Assembly: GCA_947302515.1 (NCBI GenBank)
Contig: CAMYVT010000034.1
Span: 1-9,437 of the forward strand
DNA from: an uncultured Caryophanales bacterium
GTDB taxonomy: Bacteria > Bacillota_I > Bacilli_A > RF39 > UBA660
DNA: 9,437 nt
Direction of reading: 5' to 3'
The notes beneath the pieces were generated by a model that had not been told where the DNA came from, searched no databases, and saw nothing but the letters and a program-made list of their open reading frames with translations. How positions within the stretch are numbered: position 1 is the first letter of the stretch; every line of letters begins with the position of its first letter. The translations under genes were made by a program, and so were the position numbers. Below, in pieces: positions 7,648 to 9,437 of this stretch.

Positions 7648-7836
7648 GTTTTCATCTATTTTTTCATTAGTATCATCTAGTAAACAAAATTCAATCATAC
7701 TAACAATTACGTTATTAAAAGATGTATTATTGACTTTAGCAATCTCTTCTACTTTTTTAACTAATTCTTCTTTTATATAAAGAGATTTATAAACAGTAGT
7801 CTCTTTTTTCTTTGTGCTTTTAGGAACAAATTTCAT
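7639..7836 (-). CDS. Ribbon-helix-helix (CopG/Arc-like) small DNA-binding protein
   Basis: This is a 65-residue protein with the pattern of a stand-alone ribbon-helix-helix regulator. A basic N-terminal arm (PKSTKKK, residues 5-11) is followed by a short beta-strand (TVYKSLYI, 14-21). Helix A runs about 22-35 (KEELVKKVEEIAKV), a turn follows at NNTS (36-39), and helix B runs about 40-53 (FNNVIVSMIEFCLL). A short charged tail ends the protein. RHH proteins bind operator DNA as dimers through the strand pair, and many repress their own promoter. The start is supported by a good SD (TAGGTGAT on the minus strand, plus positions 7842-7849) 5 nt upstream of the ATG. It is convergent with the kinase gene and divergent from the bPH_2 gene, sharing a 114-nt intergenic region with an inverted repeat. 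No toxin gene follows it, so an antitoxin role is not supported. This is the real gene here; the overlapping plus-strand frame from 7586 is a shadow. The regulatory role is inferred. Confidence 0.8.
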   Translation of the reverse strand: MKFVPKSTKKKETTVYKSLYIKEELVKKVEEIAKVNNTSFNNVIVSMIEFCLLDDTNEKIDENKK

Positions 7837-7882
7837 TTTTTATCACCTAATAATATTTTAGCTATTTCATATATTAAAAAAC

Positions 7883-7915
7883 ATATTAGAAAAATATACT
7901 AGAAAATTCTAATAT
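7883..7915. repeat. Inverted repeat in the RHH/PH divergent promoter region, candidate operator
   Basis: ATATTAGAA (7883-7891) and TTCTAATAT (7907-7915) form 9-bp arms separated by 15 nt. Nested inside is TAGAA-AA-TTCTA (7900-7911), and TAGAAAA occurs twice (7887-7893, 7900-7906). On the minus strand, TAATAT (7888 to 7883) could be a -10 with a weak TAGAAT -35 (7911 to 7906), so the repeat would span that promoter. On the plus strand, TATTAT (7915-7920) or GATAAT (7921-7926) could serve the bPH_2 gene. Repeated half-sites of this kind fit RHH binding. However, the region is extremely AT-rich and chance palindromes are common, so the operator call is tentative. Confidence 0.35.
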
Positions 7916-7950
7916 ATTATGATAATCTATTAATAGGAAGGAGAATCGTA

Positions 7951-8376
7951 ATGGAAGAAACAATAAAAGAAGGGAAAATATCTATAATCACATTTGTAGT
8001 AAGATTAATTATAGATTTCTTTGCTATGTGTATATTAATAGGATTTGTTTGGATGGTAAGAGATATTATTTGGTTTTTAACCACTAAACTAACAATTACT
8101 AGTAAAAGAGTCACAGGAAAAAGAGGTTTTGTAAATACAAACCAATTAGACAGTCCATTGAATAAAATAAATGGAGTTCAAGTAAGACAAGGCTTATTTG
8201 GGCAATTATTTAATTATGGAACAATATCCATTACAACAGCTTCGACAGTTTTTTCATATGCATATATTGATCATCCTAATGACTTTAGAAATGCATTAAA
8301 TAATCAAATAGAAGCATTTGATGAAGCCAGAATAGAACAACAAGCAAAGAAATTGGCGGAAGCAGTAAAGAGTTAA
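7951..8376 (+). CDS. Membrane-anchored bacterial PH-domain (bPH_2) protein
   Basis: This 141-residue protein has an N-terminal hydrophobic stretch (about residues 10-43) followed by a bacterial pleckstrin-homology domain of the PF03703 (bPH_2/YdbS-like) type, about 44-119. Family features include LTITSKRVTGKRGF (47-60), a proline in DSPL followed by NKINGVQVRQGLFGQLFNYGTISI, and HPNDFRNAL near the end of the domain. The C-terminal 25 residues are a charged, probably helical tail. The hydrophobic region is long enough for one or two spans and is shorter than in many relatives, which carry two clear helices before the domain. The SD AAGGAG (7938-7943) sits 7 nt before the ATG. The gene is monocistronic, divergent from the RHH gene, and closed by its own terminator. 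The family is poorly characterised; some members take part in envelope stress or export, but no specific role can be assigned here. Confidence 0.82.
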   Translation: MEETIKEGKISIITFVVRLIIDFFAMCILIGFVWMVRDIIWFLTTKLTITSKRVTGKRGFVNTNQLDSPLNKINGVQVRQGLFGQLFNYGTISITTASTVFSYAYIDHPNDFRNALNNQIEAFDEARIEQQAKKLAEAVKS

Positions 8377-8378
8377 CA

Positions 8379-8402
8379 AAAAACATCCTTTTGGATGTTT
8401 TT
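8379..8402 (+). terminator. Rho-independent terminator after the bPH_2 gene
   Basis: A 10-bp stem (AAAAACATCC at 8379-8388 with GGATGTTTTT at 8393-8402) has a TTTT loop. The T-run forms the 3' arm itself. It begins 2 nt after the stop codon and insulates gapA from the upstream gene. Confidence 0.85.
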
Positions 8403-8460
8403 ATTTGTATAAAAACGTAAATAATCAAAAATTAAATCTCATTATAATAATTATTCGATA

Positions 8461-8466
8461 TATAAT
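8461..8466 (+). promoter_or_regulatory. Probable -10 element of the gapA promoter
   Basis: A perfect TATAAT lies 27 nt before the gapA ATG, which would give a transcript start near 8473 and a leader of about 20 nt carrying the SD. A second TATAAT at 8443-8448 is possible. Neither has a convincing TTGACA-like -35 at the right spacing. The 90-nt gap 8403-8493 contains nothing else I can identify. Confidence 0.5.
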
Positions 8467-8493
8467 AGTATATGTAGAATAAGGAGGAAAAAT

Positions 8494-9437
8494 ATGATAA
8501 GAGTAGCAATTAATGGGTTTGGTAGAATTGGTAGACTATGTTTCAGATTAATGGAAGAAAACCCAGAGTTTGAAGTAGTAGCAATCAATGATTTAACAGA
8601 TGCTGATCAATTAGCTTATTTATTAAAATATGATACTAATCATAGAAATTATCGTATTGATGAAATAAAGGCTGATGGTGAATACATTGTAGTAGGAGAA
8701 AGACGAGTAAGAGTTTATGCCGAAAAAGAACCTGCAATGTTACCATGGAAAGATTTAGATATTGATGTAGTATTTGAATGTACCGGTTTATTTACTTCTG
8801 ATGAAAAAGCAATGGCTCATATAGATGCAGGAGCAAAACATGTTATTATTTCTGCACCAGCTAAAGGAGATGTAAAAACAGTAGTTTATAATGTTAATCA
8901 TGAAATATTAGATGGTACAGAAAAAATTATTTCTGCAGCAAGTTGTACAACAAACTGTTTAGCACCAGTAGTAGATGTCCTTGATAAAGAATTTGGTATT
9001 GTTAAAGGTTATATGACTACAGTTCACGCTTATACTAATGATCAAGCTTCACTTGATATAGCTCATAAAAAAGGTCATATGGCACGTCGTGGTAGAGCTT
9101 GTGCAGCAAATATTGTTCCAGCATCAACTGGAGCAGCTTCAGCAATCGGATTAGTATGCCCTAATCTAGAAGGAAAACTAGATGGTACAGCAATGAGAGT
9201 ACCAGTACCTACTGGATCAGTAGTAGATTTAACACTAGAATTAGGAAGAAACACTACTAAAGAAGAAATAAATGAAGTATTAAAAGCACATACTAATGAA
9301 ACATTAGAATATACTGAAGACCCAATAGTATCATCAGATGTTATTGGTAGACGTTGTGGATCTTTAGTAGATGCATTATCTACAAGTGTTCTAGAAGTAG
9401 ATGGAAAACAACTAGTAAAAGTAGTATCATGGTATGA
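8494..9437 (+). CDS. gapA: GAPDH, glyceraldehyde-3-phosphate dehydrogenase (3' end outside window)
   Basis: Phosphorylating GAPDH converts glyceraldehyde-3-phosphate, NAD+ and phosphate to 1,3-bisphosphoglycerate in glycolysis, as a cytoplasmic tetramer. The 314 codons present lack about 20 residues of the usual 335; the frame is open at the edge and ends in SWY, the start of the family's SWYDNE motif. The N-terminal Rossmann motif INGFGRIGR is at 6-14, and D33 is in the position that binds the NAD ribose. The catalytic motif SCTTNC has its nucleophile at C151, and the base H178 (TTVHAYTND) is 27 residues later, as in Bacillus. The phosphate-binding RVPVPTGS motif is intact. The S-loop reads [15 protein letters not shown], so the Leu187-Pro188 pair of Bacillus NAD-GAPDH is Ile-Ala here. 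The SD AAGGAGG (8481-8487) lies 6 nt before ATG 8494. The gene is probably highly expressed and has its own promoter. Coenzyme preference is likely NAD because of D33, but the Ile-Ala pair leaves some doubt. Confidence 0.97.
   Translation, partial: MIRVAINGFGRIGRLCFRLMEENPEFEVVAINDLTDADQLAYLLKYDTNHRNYRIDEIKADGEYIVVGERRVRVYAEKEPAMLPWKDLDIDVVFECTGLFTSDEKAMAHIDAGAKHVIISAPAKGDVKTVVYNVNHEILDGTEKIISAASCTTNCLAPVVDVLDKEFGIVKGYMTTVHAYTNDQASLDIAHKKGHMARRGRACAANIVPASTGAASAIGLVCPNLEGKLDGTAMRVPVPTGSVVDLTLELGRNTTKEEINEVLKAHTNETLEYTEDPIVSSDVIGRRCGSLVDALSTSVLEVDGKQLVKVVSWY

Noticed and set aside
7586..7780. Plus-strand frame of 64 codons
   Set aside because: It starts inside the kinase gene, runs through the bidirectional terminator and overlaps the better supported RHH gene on the other strand.
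7917..8114. Minus-strand frame of 65 codons
   Set aside because: It is antisense to the bPH_2 gene and its promoter and has no SD or recognisable domain.
7639..8376. Toxin-antitoxin pair with the RHH protein as antitoxin
   Set aside because: No toxin-like gene is in the same operon. The neighbour is divergent and encodes a membrane PH-domain protein, unlike known RelE/ParE/MazF partners.
8446..8455. Perfect 10-bp palindrome AATAATTATT upstream of gapA
   Set aside because: It is pure A/T in a very AT-rich spacer, where such palindromes arise easily by chance, and it has no second copy to suggest an operator.

Overview
The window is AT-rich, mostly housekeeping chromosome from a low-GC Bacillota (Firmicutes). 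It carries AGGAGG-type ribosome binding sites, AGA-dominated arginine codons, and the whiA/yvcK and lgt neighbourhoods typical of that phylum. The small intergenic spaces and strong A+T bias would suit an uncultured Bacilli or Erysipelotrichia/Mollicutes-related gut lineage, but that is inference. The ordinary genetic code fits all genes: every visible Trp is TGG, and no gene that ends in the window uses TGA as its stop.

Positions 1-5884 hold five tightly packed same-strand genes. They are uvrA (5' end outside the window), a small PF04020-type membrane protein, lgt, yvcK and whiA. Junctions run from a 10-nt gap to an 8-nt overlap, and two Shine-Dalgarno sequences lie inside the end of the preceding gene. 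A hairpin whose loop contains the whiA stop codon closes the unit. In Bacillus-type genomes hprK usually sits next to lgt, rapZ (yvcJ) precedes yvcK, and crh follows whiA. None of the three is present here, so the cluster looks like a collapsed version that has lost the HPr-kinase/Crh/RapZ components.

Positions 5900-7650 hold a monocistronic gene with its own extended -10 promoter and a bidirectional terminator. It encodes a nucleoside/uridine kinase-like protein fused behind a threonyl-tRNA synthetase-like TGS and SAD region.

Positions 7639-8402 hold a divergent pair. A 65-residue ribbon-helix-helix protein lies on the minus strand and a 141-residue membrane-anchored bacterial PH-domain (bPH_2) protein on the plus strand. 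They share a 114-nt intergenic region with a 9-bp-arm inverted repeat that could be an operator. This is the least ordinary part of the window.

Positions 8403-9437 hold gapA (glyceraldehyde-3-phosphate dehydrogenase) behind its own promoter. It runs off the 3' edge about 20 residues short of a normal C terminus.

I see no mobile element, CRISPR array, tRNA or rRNA, and no stretch over 300 bases without a gene. I did not find a clearly new defence or metabolic system. The best leads are the RHH/PH divergon and the missing carbon-control genes.
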